A stretch of DNA of 64,000 nt from Mangrovimonas xylaniphaga (GCF_001280435.1 NZ_LBIP01000017.1:124001-188000), one strand, 5' to 3'. Positions 34,344-44,534 are shown, counted from the first letter of the stretch. The notes: generated by a model from the letters alone, not told the origin. Made by a program: numbers and translations.

Positions 34344-34685
34344 ATGGAACAGCATTATAAATTATATAGAGTAAGAGAGTTGGCCGATAACGACGAGGAT
34401 TTTATCGTGGCTTTGGTGGCAGCTTTCTTGGAAGAAGTACCCGAGGATGCGGCAAGATTAAAAGAAGCCGTAGCAGAGAAGGATTATTTTAATACCTATC
34501 AAGCGGCCCATAAAATGAAACCAACCATAGATCTGTTCGAACTTGGTGTTTTGGAAGATTTGATCGTGGTTCAGGATTGGGGGAAATTTGAGAAGAAAGA
34601 AGAAGACGTTTCGGATAAATTGGACCTTGTGCTAACAGCCATCGAAAATGCATCCGAAGAATTAAAAAAGGATTATAACCTATAA
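34344..34685 (+). CDS. stand-alone Hpt phosphotransfer protein
   Basis: A 113-residue all-helical protein. The phosphorylatable histidine lies in [20 protein letters not shown], the Bacteroidota form of the Hpt signature HxxKxxxxxxG. It begins directly after the FAH stop and its stop overlaps the cinA start by one base, so it is translated as part of this cluster. No kinase or receiver is encoded in the window; partners must be elsewhere. The fold call is reasonable but not certain. Confidence 0.8.
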   Translation: MEQHYKLYRVRELADNDEDFIVALVAAFLEEVPEDAARLKEAVAEKDYFNTYQAAHKMKPTIDLFELGVLEDLIVVQDWGKFEKKEEDVSDKLDLVLTAIENASEELKKDYNL

Positions 34686-35935
34686 TGCAAGCCGAAATCA
34701 TTACAATTGGCGATGAGATTCTCATAGGTCAAATTGTAGATACAAATTCAGCATTTATCAGTAAGGCCCTAAATAAAATTGGGGTCTCTGTGTATCAGAT
34801 CACTTCTGTTCAGGATGATAAGGAGCATATTTTGAAGGCCTTTAAGGAGGCTGAAGACAATGCCGATATCATTATAGTTACTGGAGGTTTGGGACCTACC
34901 AAAGACGATATCACCAAGAAAACCATCGCAGAATATTTTAACGATACGCTAGTGCAGAACCAAGAGGTGTTGGCGCATATCAAATACCTTTGGGAGCATT
35001 ATATCAAGAAACCTTTGGTGCAGGTTAATATCGATCAGGCTTTGGTGCCCTCAAAAGCACAGGTTTTGATGAACGTTAACGGAACTGCTCCAGGCATGTG
35101 GATGGAAAGGGATGGAAAAGTATTCGTTTCATTACCTGGGGTGCCGTTTGAAATGGAAGCTTTGATTGAAAATGAGGTCATTCCTAAACTCCAAAAGGCA
35201 TTTAAATTCCCATATATCAAACATAAAACCATTCTAACCTATGGCATGGGCGAAAGCAATTTGGCTGCCCGTATAGAAGACTGGGAAGACAATCTGCCAA
35301 AGTTTATCAAGTTGGCCTATTTGCCCAATTTAGGGAAAGTGAGGTTGCGCTTGACCGGAAAAGGAATGGATAGGGAAGTTGTGGAAGCTGAAATAGATAG
35401 ACAAGTAAATGCCCTCTTGCCTCAGATAGAAGATATTTTTGTGGGATTTGAAGAGGATGAATCCCTAGAAGCTATTATAGGAAGGCAATTGACCCTTATG
35501 GGGAAAACGCTAGCCACTGCTGAAAGCTGTACAGGAGGGAAAATTGCAGAGAGCTTTACCTTACATCCTGGGGCTTCCAAATATTTTAAGGGAAGTGTGG
35601 TTAGTTATACTAAGGAAGCTAAGATGAATGTACTGCACATTTCAGAAGCCCTAATTGATCAATATTCCGTGGTAAGTGCCCAAGTGGCTGAAGCTATGGC
35701 GACCGCAGCCTTGAAAATGTTCAATTGTGATTATGCCATAGCGACCACAGGTAATGCAGGGCCTACCACAGATGATACAGATGAGGAAGTAGGCGTGGTA
35801 TTTATTGCAATCGCCTCTAAAAGTGGTGTGTATAGTGAAGAATTTAACTTTGGGAACCACCGCGTAAAGGTGATAAATAAGGCGGCCAACAAGGCGTTTG
35901 AGATGCTTCAAAAAGAAATTTTAAAAAAGATTTGA
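34685..35935 (+). CDS. cinA: CinA-family competence/damage-inducible protein (NMN amidase domain)
   Basis: A 416-residue protein with an N-terminal MoCF-like domain ([40 protein letters not shown]) and a C-terminal CinA amidohydrolase domain ([40 protein letters not shown]). CinA C-domains deamidate nicotinamide mononucleotide, which would place it in the same NAD economy as nadA-nadB upstream. It overlaps the Hpt gene by one base. Confidence 0.95.
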   Translation: MQAEIITIGDEILIGQIVDTNSAFISKALNKIGVSVYQITSVQDDKEHILKAFKEAEDNADIIIVTGGLGPTKDDITKKTIAEYFNDTLVQNQEVLAHIKYLWEHYIKKPLVQVNIDQALVPSKAQVLMNVNGTAPGMWMERDGKVFVSLPGVPFEMEALIENEVIPKLQKAFKFPYIKHKTILTYGMGESNLAARIEDWEDNLPKFIKLAYLPNLGKVRLRLTGKGMDREVVEAEIDRQVNALLPQIEDIFVGFEEDESLEAIIGRQLTLMGKTLATAESCTGGKIAESFTLHPGASKYFKGSVVSYTKEAKMNVLHISEALIDQYSVVSAQVAEAMATAALKMFNCDYAIATTGNAGPTTDDTDEEVGVVFIAIASKSGVYSEEFNFGNHRVKVINKAANKAFEMLQKEILKKI

Positions 35936-35956
35936 AAAAGAAGTGAATTAAGTTTG

Positions 35957-35984
35957 TTGATATATAATCTTTTTTCTAAATTTG
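35957..35984 (+). promoter_or_regulatory. flavobacterial promoter for rpmB-rpmG
   Basis: TTG (35957-35959), 17-base spacer, TAAATTTG (35977-35984), a full match to the TTG-N17-TAnnTTTG pattern. It is 39 bases before the rpmB ATG and starts the ribosomal protein unit separately from cinA. Confidence 0.7.
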
Positions 35985-36023
35985 CAGCCTGTTTTGAAAT
36001 AACATAATTTAAAGTTAGAAAGA

Positions 36024-36260
36024 ATGTCAAGAGTTTGTGAACTTACTGGAAAAAAGGCGATGGTTGGAAACAACGTATCTCACGCTATGAATAAGACTAA
36101 GCGTAAATTTGATGCAAATTTGATCAAAAAACGCTTTTATATTCCTGAAGAAGATAAATGGGTAACTCTAAAAGTTTCTACCTCTGCGTTGAAGACTATC
36201 AATAAAATTGGTATCTCTGCTGCAATCAAAGAAGCAAAATCTAAAGGATTTTTAAAATAA
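36024..36260 (+). CDS. rpmB: 50S ribosomal protein bL28
   Basis: A 78-residue basic protein beginning MSRVCELTGKKAMVGNNVSH, the bL28 signature, with RKFDANLIKKRFYIPEEDKW and the TLKVSTSALKTINKIG core. It is a large-subunit protein near the exit-site side of the ribosome. It leads the conserved rpmB-rpmG-DUF4295 trio of Bacteroidota. Confidence 0.98.
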   Translation: MSRVCELTGKKAMVGNNVSHAMNKTKRKFDANLIKKRFYIPEEDKWVTLKVSTSALKTINKIGISAAIKEAKSKGFLK

Positions 36261-36286
36261 TAGCATAACAGTTAAAGGCACGTACA

Positions 36287-36469
36287 ATGGCAAAGAAAGG
36301 TAATAGAATTCAGGTTATATTGGAGTGTACAGAGCACAAGGAGTCTGGGATGCCAGGAACTTCACGTTACATCACTACCAAGAATAAGAAAAACACGCCG
36401 GATAGAATGGAGATTAAGAAATTTAATCCAATCTTGAAGCGTATGACAGTTCATAAAGAAATTAAATAA
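36287..36469 (+). CDS. rpmG: 50S ribosomal protein bL33
   Basis: A 60-residue protein: [18 protein letters not shown], then [20 protein letters not shown] and [16 protein letters not shown]. This is the bL33 fold. Only one cysteine remains, so it is the zinc-free type. It lies 26 bases after rpmB. Confidence 0.97.
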   Translation: MAKKGNRIQVILECTEHKESGMPGTSRYITTKNKKNTPDRMEIKKFNPILKRMTVHKEIK

Positions 36470-36478
36470 TTAGGAATC

Positions 36479-36631
36479 ATGGCAAAGAAATCAGTAGCAA
36501 CTTTACAAACAGGATCTAAAAGATTAACAAAAGCCATTAAGATGGTGAAGTCTCCTAAGAGTGGTGCTTACATGTTCGTAGAATCTGTTATGGCTCCAGA
36601 ATTAGTGAACGACTTTTTAAACAAAAAATAA
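36479..36631 (+). CDS. DUF4295 small basic protein, probable ribosome-associated
   Basis: A 50-residue protein beginning MAKKSVATLQTGSKRLTKAI and ending APELVNDFLNKK. DUF4295 follows rpmB-rpmG in nearly all Bacteroidota and is thought to be a lineage-specific ribosomal or ribosome-binding protein. Nine bases after rpmG and followed by a terminator, so it ends the operon. Confidence 0.9.
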   Translation: MAKKSVATLQTGSKRLTKAIKMVKSPKSGAYMFVESVMAPELVNDFLNKK

Positions 36632-36657
36632 ATTATATTTGTTCATAATTTAATTGT

Positions 36658-36681
36658 AACTGCTTTCATTTGAAAGCAGTT
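36658..36681 (+). terminator. terminator after the rpmB operon
   Basis: Eleven-base perfect arms 36658-36668 and 36671-36681 with a tight loop and T tract to 36686. Confidence 0.85.
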
Positions 36682-36798
36682 TTTTTATATCTATATTTGA
36701 TAGGTTTTTCTGCCAAAATTGCAGATTGCAGTTTAAGGCAGGGAATTTGTAAAGTGCTTTTTGGCTTTTTGAAAGGCCAAAACTAACACCAATTAAAC

Positions 36799-37755
36799 AT
36801 GAGTTTTTTTAAGAAAATATTTTCTTCGGAAAAAAAGGAAACCCTAGACAAAGGGTTGGAAAAATCCAAAACATCATTCTTCACAAAGCTGAACAAGGCT
36901 GTAGCTGGAAAGTCAAAAGTCGATGATGAGGTATTGGACAACCTAGAGGAAATTTTGGTGACCAGTGATGTCGGGGTGGATACTACCTTAAAAATTATTG
37001 AGCGCATCGAAGAGCGTGTGGCACGTGACAAATATTTGGGAACTTCCGAACTCAATAAGATTCTTCGTGAAGAAATTGCGGGGTTGTTATCGGAAATTGA
37101 TGCCGGTAACGCGACTGAATTCACGGTGCCCTCCAATAAAAAGCCTTATGTTATGATGGTGGTGGGTGTCAATGGTGTTGGAAAAACGACGACCATTGGG
37201 AAGTTGGCACACCAGTTCAAGCAACAAGGATTAAAAGTGGTACTTGGGGCGGCAGATACCTTTAGGGCGGCGGCAATAGACCAATTGCAGGTTTGGGCAG
37301 ATCGTGTAGACGTGCCTATCATCAAACAATCTATGGGAAGTGATCCTGCTTCTGTGGCTTTTGATACGTTGCAAAGTGCGGTGACTTCAGATGCTGATGT
37401 GGTGATTATCGATACTGCAGGACGTTTGCATAATAAGGTGAATTTGATGAATGAGCTCACCAAAGTGAAACGCGTGATGCAGAAAGTGGTAGAAGATGCG
37501 CCGCATGATGTGTTATTGGTGTTGGATGGTTCTACAGGTCAAAATGCTTTTGAACAAGCTAAACAGTTTACAGCAGCCACTGAAGTAACGTCATTGGCGG
37601 TTACCAAATTGGATGGAACTGCTAAAGGTGGCGTTGTGATTGGTATTTCAGATCAATTTAAAATTCCGGTGAAATATATTGGGGTTGGTGAAGGTATTGA
37701 AGATCTTCAGGTATTCAATAAATTTGAATTTGTAGATTCTTTCTTCAAAAACTAA
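36799..37755 (+). CDS. ftsY: signal recognition particle receptor FtsY
   Basis: A 318-residue SRP GTPase with the NG domain: G1 GVNGVGKTTTIGKLA, ADTFRAAAIDQLQVW, DTAGRLHNKVNLMNEL, G4 TKLDGTAKGG and the closing YIGVGEGIEDLQVF. The acidic A domain of E. coli FtsY is almost absent, replaced by a short basic N-terminus, the usual Bacteroidota form. It docks SRP-ribosome complexes at the membrane. Confidence 0.98.
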   Translation: MSFFKKIFSSEKKETLDKGLEKSKTSFFTKLNKAVAGKSKVDDEVLDNLEEILVTSDVGVDTTLKIIERIEERVARDKYLGTSELNKILREEIAGLLSEIDAGNATEFTVPSNKKPYVMMVVGVNGVGKTTTIGKLAHQFKQQGLKVVLGAADTFRAAAIDQLQVWADRVDVPIIKQSMGSDPASVAFDTLQSAVTSDADVVIIDTAGRLHNKVNLMNELTKVKRVMQKVVEDAPHDVLLVLDGSTGQNAFEQAKQFTAATEVTSLAVTKLDGTAKGGVVIGISDQFKIPVKYIGVGEGIEDLQVFNKFEFVDSFFKN

Positions 37756-37781
37756 TTCCACAACCATATAAATGATACAAG

Positions 37782-37805
37782 AAGCTTACCTTAATCGGTG
37801 AGCTT
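37782..37805 (+). terminator. terminator after ftsY
   Basis: Nine-base arms 37782-37790 and 37797-37805 with one G-T pair and a T-rich 3' side. Confidence 0.7.
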
Positions 37806-37839
37806 TATTTTTTTAGTATTTTTAGTAAAAATACTAACC

Positions 37840-39486
37840 ATGAGATTCTTAGCTTTCACTCTATTGTTGCTTCTGTTTTCTTCCTGTAAACAGCATAATT
37901 CCCAAAGTCCTATACAATCAAAATCTGATTCCACAGATATCAGTGATATCTCTACCAAAGAATTCACGGAGTTCAAGGTTTTAGACTCAAAATATATGGA
38001 TATCGAACAGTTATGGGAACCTTTCAATGCTGAATTGGCTTCCTTTTCAGAAACAGATTATAATAATTTGAAGCCACTTGTTTTGGAGCAGGATATTCCA
38101 AGCTTACAGAAATATGTGCAAGAGGGAAAATTGTCCTATGAATTACTGACCAAATTTTACCTTTATCGCATTAGAAAATATGACAGAGCTAATCCGAACT
38201 CTTTAAATTCTGTCATTGCCTTAAACCCAAAAGTGATAGAAGAAGCACGAAAGTGTGATGAACTTATAAAAACACATGGCTTGAAGCATCCCATTTTTGG
38301 AATGCCAATATTATTGAAGGATAACATTGATGCCTCCGGTATGCCTACCACAGCGGGGGCTGTTGCTTTAAAAGACAATTTCACAGAAGATGCTTTTATT
38401 GTAAGGCAACTAAAGGCTAATGGAGCATTGATGTTGGGAAAGACCAATTTAAGCGAATGGGCCTATTTCTTTTGCGGCGATTGTCCGAGTGGGTATAGTG
38501 CCATTGGAGGTCAAACCTTAAACCCTTATGGAAGAAAAGTTTTGGATACCGGTGGTTCCAGTTCAGGTAGTGGGGTAGCAGTGGCTGCCAATTTTTGTGT
38601 GGCAGCGGTTGGTAGTGAAACCTCTGGATCTATTTTGTCGCCTTCAAGTCAAAATTCTAATGTAGGGTTGAAGCCAACTATTGGCCTTTTGAGTAGAAGT
38701 GGAATTGTACCTATTTCGTCAACTTTAGATACGCCGGGCCCTATGACCAGGAATGTTATAGATAATGCTATTTTACTTCATGCCATGTTAGGAAAAGATA
38801 TGGACGACTTCAAAGCAACCGATGGTATTTCAAAAAATACTTTTGATTTAGATAATTTTAAAGCTGGGGATTTACTGGGGAAAAAGTTTGGATGTTTCGC
38901 AAGTCTAAAAGAAGACCCTTTATACTCCAAAGCCTTACAGGATTTGGAGAATCTTGGAGCTGAAATTATAGAAATTGAAGCACAGGAAATACAACTCCCA
39001 GATTTTATAAGGTTGCTTAACCTTGATATGAAAAAGGATTTACCAACTTATTTGAAACATTACGCAGATAATAATGTTAAGGTAACCTCGGTTGAAGATG
39101 TTATTGTGTTTAACAGGGAAGATTCCATCAATAGAATGCCCTATGCACAAAAGCTGTTTGAAGGCATAGTGGCCGATAAAGGAACTGAGAAGGACTTGGA
39201 AAACATCAAATCAACACTTAAAACAAATGGAAAATTGTTTTTGGACACTCCAATGCAAAAGTATCAACTAGATGCCATATTGTCTATTAATAATTTCCAT
39301 GCAGGATTTGCCGCGGTTGCCGAATACCCTGCGATTACGGTTCCCATGGGCTATACTGCTGATAGTGGAGAACCCAAAGGCCTTACCTTTATCTCGAAAC
39401 CTTTTAGGGAAATACAACTATTACAATGGGCTATGGCCTATGAGCAGGCCACAAAACTGAGAGAAATGCCTAAAGGTTATAATTAA
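37840..39486 (+). CDS. lipoprotein amidase (amidase signature family)
   Basis: A 548-residue protein started at MRFLAFTLLLLLFSSC; an in-frame start 42 bases upstream would bury this lipobox. The amidase signature Ser-cisSer-Lys triad is visible: lysine K160 in LLKDNIDASG, and serines in GGSSSGSGVAVAANF and GSETSGSILSPSS. It would hydrolyse amides in the periplasm or at the cell surface. It is not a GatA, as length, signal and context differ. The stop overlaps the convergent serine hydrolase gene by four bases. Confidence 0.9.
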   Translation: MRFLAFTLLLLLFSSCKQHNSQSPIQSKSDSTDISDISTKEFTEFKVLDSKYMDIEQLWEPFNAELASFSETDYNNLKPLVLEQDIPSLQKYVQEGKLSYELLTKFYLYRIRKYDRANPNSLNSVIALNPKVIEEARKCDELIKTHGLKHPIFGMPILLKDNIDASGMPTTAGAVALKDNFTEDAFIVRQLKANGALMLGKTNLSEWAYFFCGDCPSGYSAIGGQTLNPYGRKVLDTGGSSSGSGVAVAANFCVAAVGSETSGSILSPSSQNSNVGLKPTIGLLSRSGIVPISSTLDTPGPMTRNVIDNAILLHAMLGKDMDDFKATDGISKNTFDLDNFKAGDLLGKKFGCFASLKEDPLYSKALQDLENLGAEIIEIEAQEIQLPDFIRLLNLDMKKDLPTYLKHYADNNVKVTSVEDVIVFNREDSINRMPYAQKLFEGIVADKGTEKDLENIKSTLKTNGKLFLDTPMQKYQLDAILSINNFHAGFAAVAEYPAITVPMGYTADSGEPKGLTFISKPFREIQLLQWAMAYEQATKLREMPKGYN

Positions 39487-40562
39487 TTGATGAAAGCATT
39501 GATGTAACTCCAAAGCTCGTTGTCGAAATTGGAGAGGGCAAAGTTTTCTCCGTCGGCGGCTTCTCCCATCCTAATCACGACCAATTTTTCATTGGGCGAG
39601 ATGTAAATTTTCTGATCGTTTTTCCCCAATGCCGCAAACATGTCAGATGGCGCATTTGGGATTAATGACCCGTTAAATTCATATTGGGTTTGTGGTAAAT
39701 GAAAAGAGGATTTACCATTTAGCCACCATAAATAGCCGTAAGCTTCATTAATGTTTTGAGAGGTGTTGGTCGCTTCATTTAGAAATTCTTCAGAGACGAT
39801 GGTAGTATCTTCCCACTTACCGTTAGCGTAAATAAGCAGGCCAAAGCGAGCCATGCTTCGGGTGTTGCTGAAATACACACTAAGGTCTCCAAGATTGGTC
39901 CAAGTGCCATTTGCAGACATGCCTATTTTTGAAGCCAATTTCGTTTCAAAGTAGCTGTCCCAAGTTAAGTCGCTAGCTTCTGCAATAACATCCTGCATTT
40001 TAACATATACATTATGGTAGGCCCATCGAGTGCCGGCATCGGCTAGATATTGCAAATTTTCAGGGGAGACATCATCGCCTAAGCTGTCGTCCAATCCAGA
40101 ATCCATTGACAATAGGTTTTTACAGGTGATTAAATTCTCCTTTTCCAATGGGGCAGATGTCCAGCCTTCTCCCAAATAATCAGAAACTTTGGATTGAATG
40201 TTGAAAAGACCTTCATCTTGCGCAATCCCGGCAACTGTTGATGTTAATGTTTTTCCGGCACTTGCCCAATACCATAAGGAAGAGGAAGAATGCCCATTAA
40301 AATAGTCTTCCACGACAATTTTACCGTCATAAAGAATCATAAAACTTTTGGAGTTCTTGGTTTGCAAATAGTCCAATAAAGGCTGGAGTTCACTCTCATT
40401 CCAATCTAATTCCGAAGGAGAAATAGTTTCCCAATTGTTGGAATTCATAGGAGGGAAATAGATTTCGGAAGTTATGGGGGAGTTATCAGTTTGGTCATCT
40501 TTTGAGCATCCGGATAGTGCGAAAATTAATAAAACGAGTGCAGTAAAATAAGTAGGTTTCAT
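39483..40562 (-). CDS. serine hydrolase lipoprotein (beta-lactamase/esterase fold)
   Basis: A 359-residue lipoprotein (MKPTYFTALVLLIFALSGCS, cysteine 19). A class C beta-lactamase-like fold: SxxK in WYWASAGKTLTS and YxN in WAYHNVYVK, with DSGLDDSLGDD and WWLNGKSS in the acyl-binding half. Such proteins are esterases or D-aminopeptidases as often as lactamases. A -7-like TATCTTTA is found at the complement of 40587-40594. Confidence 0.88.
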   Translation of the reverse strand: MKPTYFTALVLLIFALSGCSKDDQTDNSPITSEIYFPPMNSNNWETISPSELDWNESELQPLLDYLQTKNSKSFMILYDGKIVVEDYFNGHSSSSLWYWASAGKTLTSTVAGIAQDEGLFNIQSKVSDYLGEGWTSAPLEKENLITCKNLLSMDSGLDDSLGDDVSPENLQYLADAGTRWAYHNVYVKMQDVIAEASDLTWDSYFETKLASKIGMSANGTWTNLGDLSVYFSNTRSMARFGLLIYANGKWEDTTIVSEEFLNEATNTSQNINEAYGYLWWLNGKSSFHLPQTQYEFNGSLIPNAPSDMFAALGKNDQKIYISPNEKLVVIRMGEAADGENFALSNFDNELWSYINAFIN

Positions 40563-40681
40563 GGCCTTGGGATGTTTTTAGTGTTCTAAAGATACGAAAG
40601 CTTTCCATAGTCATTCTAATTTGTTAATGTCATACGGTAAATCGTTAAGCATTACGTATCTTTGCAGCCTGAATTTTTGAT

Positions 40682-41986
40682 ATGAGAACAAAATCACTTA
40701 AAAAGAACAAAATCAATGTGGTAACCCTAGGCTGTAGTAAGAATGTTTACGACAGTGAGGTGTTGATGGGGCAGTTAAAAGCTAGTGGCAAGGACGTTGT
40801 TCATGAAGAGGAAGGAAATATTGTGGTGATCAATACCTGTGGTTTTATCAATAATGCCAAGGAGGAGAGTGTGAACACTATTTTGGAATTCATGCAAAAA
40901 AAGGAGGCAGGTGATGTAGATAAGGTATTTGTGACAGGGTGTTTGAGTGAGCGTTATAAACCGGATTTAGAAAAGGAAATTCCTAACGTAGATCAATATT
41001 TTGGAACTACAGAGCTACCTGGGCTGTTAAAGGCATTGGGAGCAGATTATAGACATGAGTTGATAGGGGAGCGTTTAACAACAACTCCTAAAAACTATGC
41101 CTATTTGAAGATTGCTGAAGGTTGCGACCGTCCATGTAGTTTTTGTGCTATCCCTTTGATGCGTGGAAAACACAAAAGTACACCTATAGAGGAGTTGGTA
41201 ATTGAAGCTGAAAAATTGGCGGCCAATGGTGTGAAGGAGTTGATTTTGATTGCTCAGGATTTGACCTATTACGGTTTGGATTTGTACAAGAAGCGTAACC
41301 TTGCCGAATTATTGGAGGCCTTGGTGAAAATAGAAGGTATAGAGTGGATTCGTTTGCATTATGCCTTCCCAACAGGATTCCCAATGGATGTGTTGGACGT
41401 GATGAACCGAGAGCCGAAAGTGTGTAATTATTTGGATATTCCGTTGCAGCACATTTCTGATTCCATTTTGAAAAGTATGCGTAGAGGAACTACCAAAGCC
41501 AAAACGACCAAACTAATTGAAGAGTTTAGAAAGGCAGTTCCAAATATGACCATTAGAACGACCTTAATTGTAGGATATCCAGGTGAAACCGAAGAGGATT
41601 TCCAAACACTAAAAGAATGGGTTCAAGAAATGCGTTTTGAGCGTTTGGGATGTTTTACCTATTCGCATGAGGAAAATACCCATGCCTATAATTTGGAAGA
41701 TGATGTGCCTGAAGATGTAAAACAGGAACGAGCAAATGAAATTATGGAAATCCAATCGCAAATTTCTTGGGAGTTGAACCAAGAAAAAATCGATCAAGAG
41801 TTTAAAGTGGTCATCGACCGTAAGGAGGGTAACTATTTTGTAGGGAGAACCGAGTTCGATTCCCCAGATGTGGATAATGAAGTTTTGATTGATGCCACAT
41901 CAACTTACTTGAAAACTGGAGAATATGTGACTGTAAAAGTAATAGAAGCAGAAGATTTCGATTTATATGCGGAAGTGGTAAAATAA
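40682..41986 (+). CDS. rimO: ribosomal protein uS12 methylthiotransferase RimO
   Basis: A 434-residue radical SAM methylthiotransferase with the N-terminal UPF0004 domain (VVTLGCSKNVYDSEVLMGQL; VINTCGFI; VTGCLSERY), the radical SAM triad in EGCDRPCSFCAIP and a C-terminal TRAM domain. It methylthiolates Asp of ribosomal protein uS12. MLMRG-type MiaB features are absent, so RimO is preferred. A -7-like TATCTTTG is at 40657-40664. Confidence 0.96.
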   Translation: MRTKSLKKNKINVVTLGCSKNVYDSEVLMGQLKASGKDVVHEEEGNIVVINTCGFINNAKEESVNTILEFMQKKEAGDVDKVFVTGCLSERYKPDLEKEIPNVDQYFGTTELPGLLKALGADYRHELIGERLTTTPKNYAYLKIAEGCDRPCSFCAIPLMRGKHKSTPIEELVIEAEKLAANGVKELILIAQDLTYYGLDLYKKRNLAELLEALVKIEGIEWIRLHYAFPTGFPMDVLDVMNREPKVCNYLDIPLQHISDSILKSMRRGTTKAKTTKLIEEFRKAVPNMTIRTTLIVGYPGETEEDFQTLKEWVQEMRFERLGCFTYSHEENTHAYNLEDDVPEDVKQERANEIMEIQSQISWELNQEKIDQEFKVVIDRKEGNYFVGRTEFDSPDVDNEVLIDATSTYLKTGEYVTVKVIEAEDFDLYAEVVK

Positions 41987-42007
41987 GCCCAGAAGCAACA
42001 AGATAAA

Positions 42008-42032
42008 AAAAGCAGCACATTGTGCTGCTTTT
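42008..42032. terminator. bidirectional terminator between rimO and the M14 peptidase gene
   Basis: Twelve-base arms (42008-42019 and 42021-42032) around AGCAGCAC/GTGCTGCT; A/T tracts on both sides. It serves both convergent genes. Confidence 0.8.
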
Positions 42033-42035
42033 CTT

Positions 42036-44534
42036 TTATAAGGTAAATAGGTTGTTATTGACAAAGAAGACGGCATTCACCAGGAATAGCTTTCCGTTTT
42101 CCCAAAAACTTCGGAACATGACATTATCTGTCATATAGACGATGCTTCCTTCGCCGATGCGTTCTTCTCCAAATATTAAAGAGTTTTCTAGGGTTTCAAG
42201 AGCATCGGTTCCTGTAAAGCCAGAAACACTTTTTGGGTTCTCTCCAATATGCACCACATTATAGCCATCCTCCAATAACTCATAGGAATCATTGCCCAGT
42301 TTTAATGTATAATAGGTGTCTGAATATCCAAAAGCTAATGGATGGGTGTCGTCCACTTTTGTTTTAAAAACAGCTCCTGTAATAAGTTTTTTGATACCTT
42401 CACGTTCACGATCGGCATAGGAAATCAGCTTCTTGTCAATAGAAATGGAGTCCTTAACTTCATGGGCTTTTAAGCTGAATCCTTTTTTATCAGCAAAGCT
42501 TTTTAGGGCACCGTCAATGACAATCAGTTTGCCCCCCTTTTGAATCCATGCTTGCAGATTTTTTAAAGCACCATTGTCCAATACCTTGGCATAGTTGCCA
42601 TCGGGTACAATCAATACGTTGTACTTTTTCAAATCGTACATTTTAAAATACTTTGTGTTTAAAGAAGTCACAGGGAATTGTAATTGTTGCTCAAAGAAGT
42701 GCCATAATTCACCATAACCATATGGAGATGTAGATTCGCCAGAAAGTAACGCAACTTTAGGCGTATTGACCAATTTTACATCTGGCGATCCAAAATCTGG
42801 CCCAGACTTTGAAAAACCACTCATCACCGCAATTGGATTCTTGTTGAATTTTTTAGCGGAAGCCATCACTTTGGTGTCAAAGTCTTCCACAGATTGATTG
42901 TCTCCTCTTATGATAATCAAGGAACCACGATCAAATGTTTGCTCAGGAGCACTGGTGGAAATGGGTTTTTCGGTAAAGCGTACCTTAATTTTTTGTTTCA
43001 TTAAGTCCACCAAGAATTTGGCATCAGTAATATGGTTCCATTTGGCCATATAGGCGGTGGCTTTAGTGTCTATTTTTGGTGTTGGGGTAGAGGTTGCAGC
43101 TCCTGCTTTTGCCGGAATCAATTTGGTACTGGCCAAGGCGTCCAATCCAAAGGCAAATGGAGCACTCCAAGCAGTGATATCGTAAGTCAAGGAATCACTC
43201 AAGCTTACATTGGGTTCAAATAGAACTTGCACCATTTTACCTTTTGGCTGGTTGGTGCTTATAACCAAATCGGAGGAGGTGATGTCCATTGAACCTTTGT
43301 CTCCTTTGTTGTATAGATAGCCGTTCACCTTAGTATTAGAACCATTATAATAGCTAATACCATGTTGGTCTAATAACTGTTTTAAGCTTTCAATTTTATC
43401 TTGTTCTCCACTTAAAACATAACTCTGATAATCCACATCACTGTTCTCGAAGAATTTTTTGAATTCGGAGTTTAGCTTCGCCGCATTTTTGCTGGCAACT
43501 TCTACCGTAGATAGACCTGTAGTGGTATGGTGGGCAATACGATCCTTAAGAGTTAACTCGGTGCCTTCATCATTCATAATCCCCAAGCCGCCACGGCCGT
43601 GACCGGCCTGTTCGTAGGTCATACCAATGGCTCCCATAAATGTTGGGTAGGTGTCCCCGTAACTTGGGTATAGCAAATCAAAACGTTCTCTTGTAAAATA
43701 CAGCCAACCGTTGGAATCAAAATATTTGGCGTGATTTTTTCCTATTTGTGTTTGAAAGTCTTTTTGCCAATCGGTGATGATTTCATGGAATGGTTCTGCT
43801 GCTGGAGCAAAATAATAAGGGTTATTGATTCCTTGTTCATGGAAATCCACATGAATATGTGGAAGCCATTTGTTGTAGATTTTTAATCGCGACTGACTTT
43901 CAATTTGTGTGGCCCAAGCCCAATCTCTATTCAAATCAAACAAATAATGATTAGGTCTACCACCTGGCCAAGGCTCTATGTGCTCGCTGGCTTGTTGGTC
44001 GGTGTCGTAAGGAGTACTGGAGGTTTCATTATACCAATTCACATAACGATCTCTTCCGTCGGGATTGATACAAGGATCTATAATTACCACGGTGCTTTTA
44101 AGCCATTCCTGTTTTTCGGTCAATAAAGTATAGAGGGTTTTCATAGCGGCTTCGGTACTGGAAGCTTCATTACCATGAACATTATAGCTTAGCCACACTA
44201 CAGCTACTTCATTGGAAGTTGTGCTGCCATCCAAAACACCTGCATTTTTAAGGTTGTTCTGGCGAATCGTTTCAAGATTTCTCAGGTTTTCTTCCGAAGA
44301 AATATAAGCAACATACAATGGGCGTCGCTCATAAGTATCTCCATAATGTTCCAATTTCACTTGACCGGGCAGTTGCTGGCTTACATATTTAAAGTAATCT
44401 ACCACTTGATGGTGTCTGGAAAAATGGGAACCTAATTCATATCCTAAAAAGCTGTCGGGAGATTGTAATTCCTGTCCAAATGAGAAAATTGAACAACAGA
44501 ATACAGTAACTATAAAAACAAATATTTTTTGCAT
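42036..44534 (-). CDS. M14 family zinc carboxypeptidase
   Basis: An 832-residue secreted protein (signal MQKIFVFIVTVFCCSIFSFG). The M14 domain spans about residues 40-370: the zinc ligands H120 and E123 in NVHGNEASSTEA, the substrate arginine region DPCINPDGRDRYVNWYN and the third ligand near PHIHVDFHEQG. Residues about 610-750 resemble a class I glutamine amidotransferase-like fold (VALLSGEST; YNVLIVPDGNYAKVL), common in these large Bacteroidota M14 proteins. Probably digests exogenous peptides. Confidence 0.9.
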   Translation of the reverse strand: MQKIFVFIVTVFCCSIFSFGQELQSPDSFLGYELGSHFSRHHQVVDYFKYVSQQLPGQVKLEHYGDTYERRPLYVAYISSEENLRNLETIRQNNLKNAGVLDGSTTSNEVAVVWLSYNVHGNEASSTEAAMKTLYTLLTEKQEWLKSTVVIIDPCINPDGRDRYVNWYNETSSTPYDTDQQASEHIEPWPGGRPNHYLFDLNRDWAWATQIESQSRLKIYNKWLPHIHVDFHEQGINNPYYFAPAAEPFHEIITDWQKDFQTQIGKNHAKYFDSNGWLYFTRERFDLLYPSYGDTYPTFMGAIGMTYEQAGHGRGGLGIMNDEGTELTLKDRIAHHTTTGLSTVEVASKNAAKLNSEFKKFFENSDVDYQSYVLSGEQDKIESLKQLLDQHGISYYNGSNTKVNGYLYNKGDKGSMDITSSDLVISTNQPKGKMVQVLFEPNVSLSDSLTYDITAWSAPFAFGLDALASTKLIPAKAGAATSTPTPKIDTKATAYMAKWNHITDAKFLVDLMKQKIKVRFTEKPISTSAPEQTFDRGSLIIIRGDNQSVEDFDTKVMASAKKFNKNPIAVMSGFSKSGPDFGSPDVKLVNTPKVALLSGESTSPYGYGELWHFFEQQLQFPVTSLNTKYFKMYDLKKYNVLIVPDGNYAKVLDNGALKNLQAWIQKGGKLIVIDGALKSFADKKGFSLKAHEVKDSISIDKKLISYADREREGIKKLITGAVFKTKVDDTHPLAFGYSDTYYTLKLGNDSYELLEDGYNVVHIGENPKSVSGFTGTDALETLENSLIFGEERIGEGSIVYMTDNVMFRSFWENGKLFLVNAVFFVNNNLFTL

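Noticed and set aside
41845-41870. GTTCGATTCC resembling a tRNA T loop
   Set aside because: It is inside rimO, coding for EFDSP, and no acceptor stem, anticodon stem or CCA-like end surrounds it.
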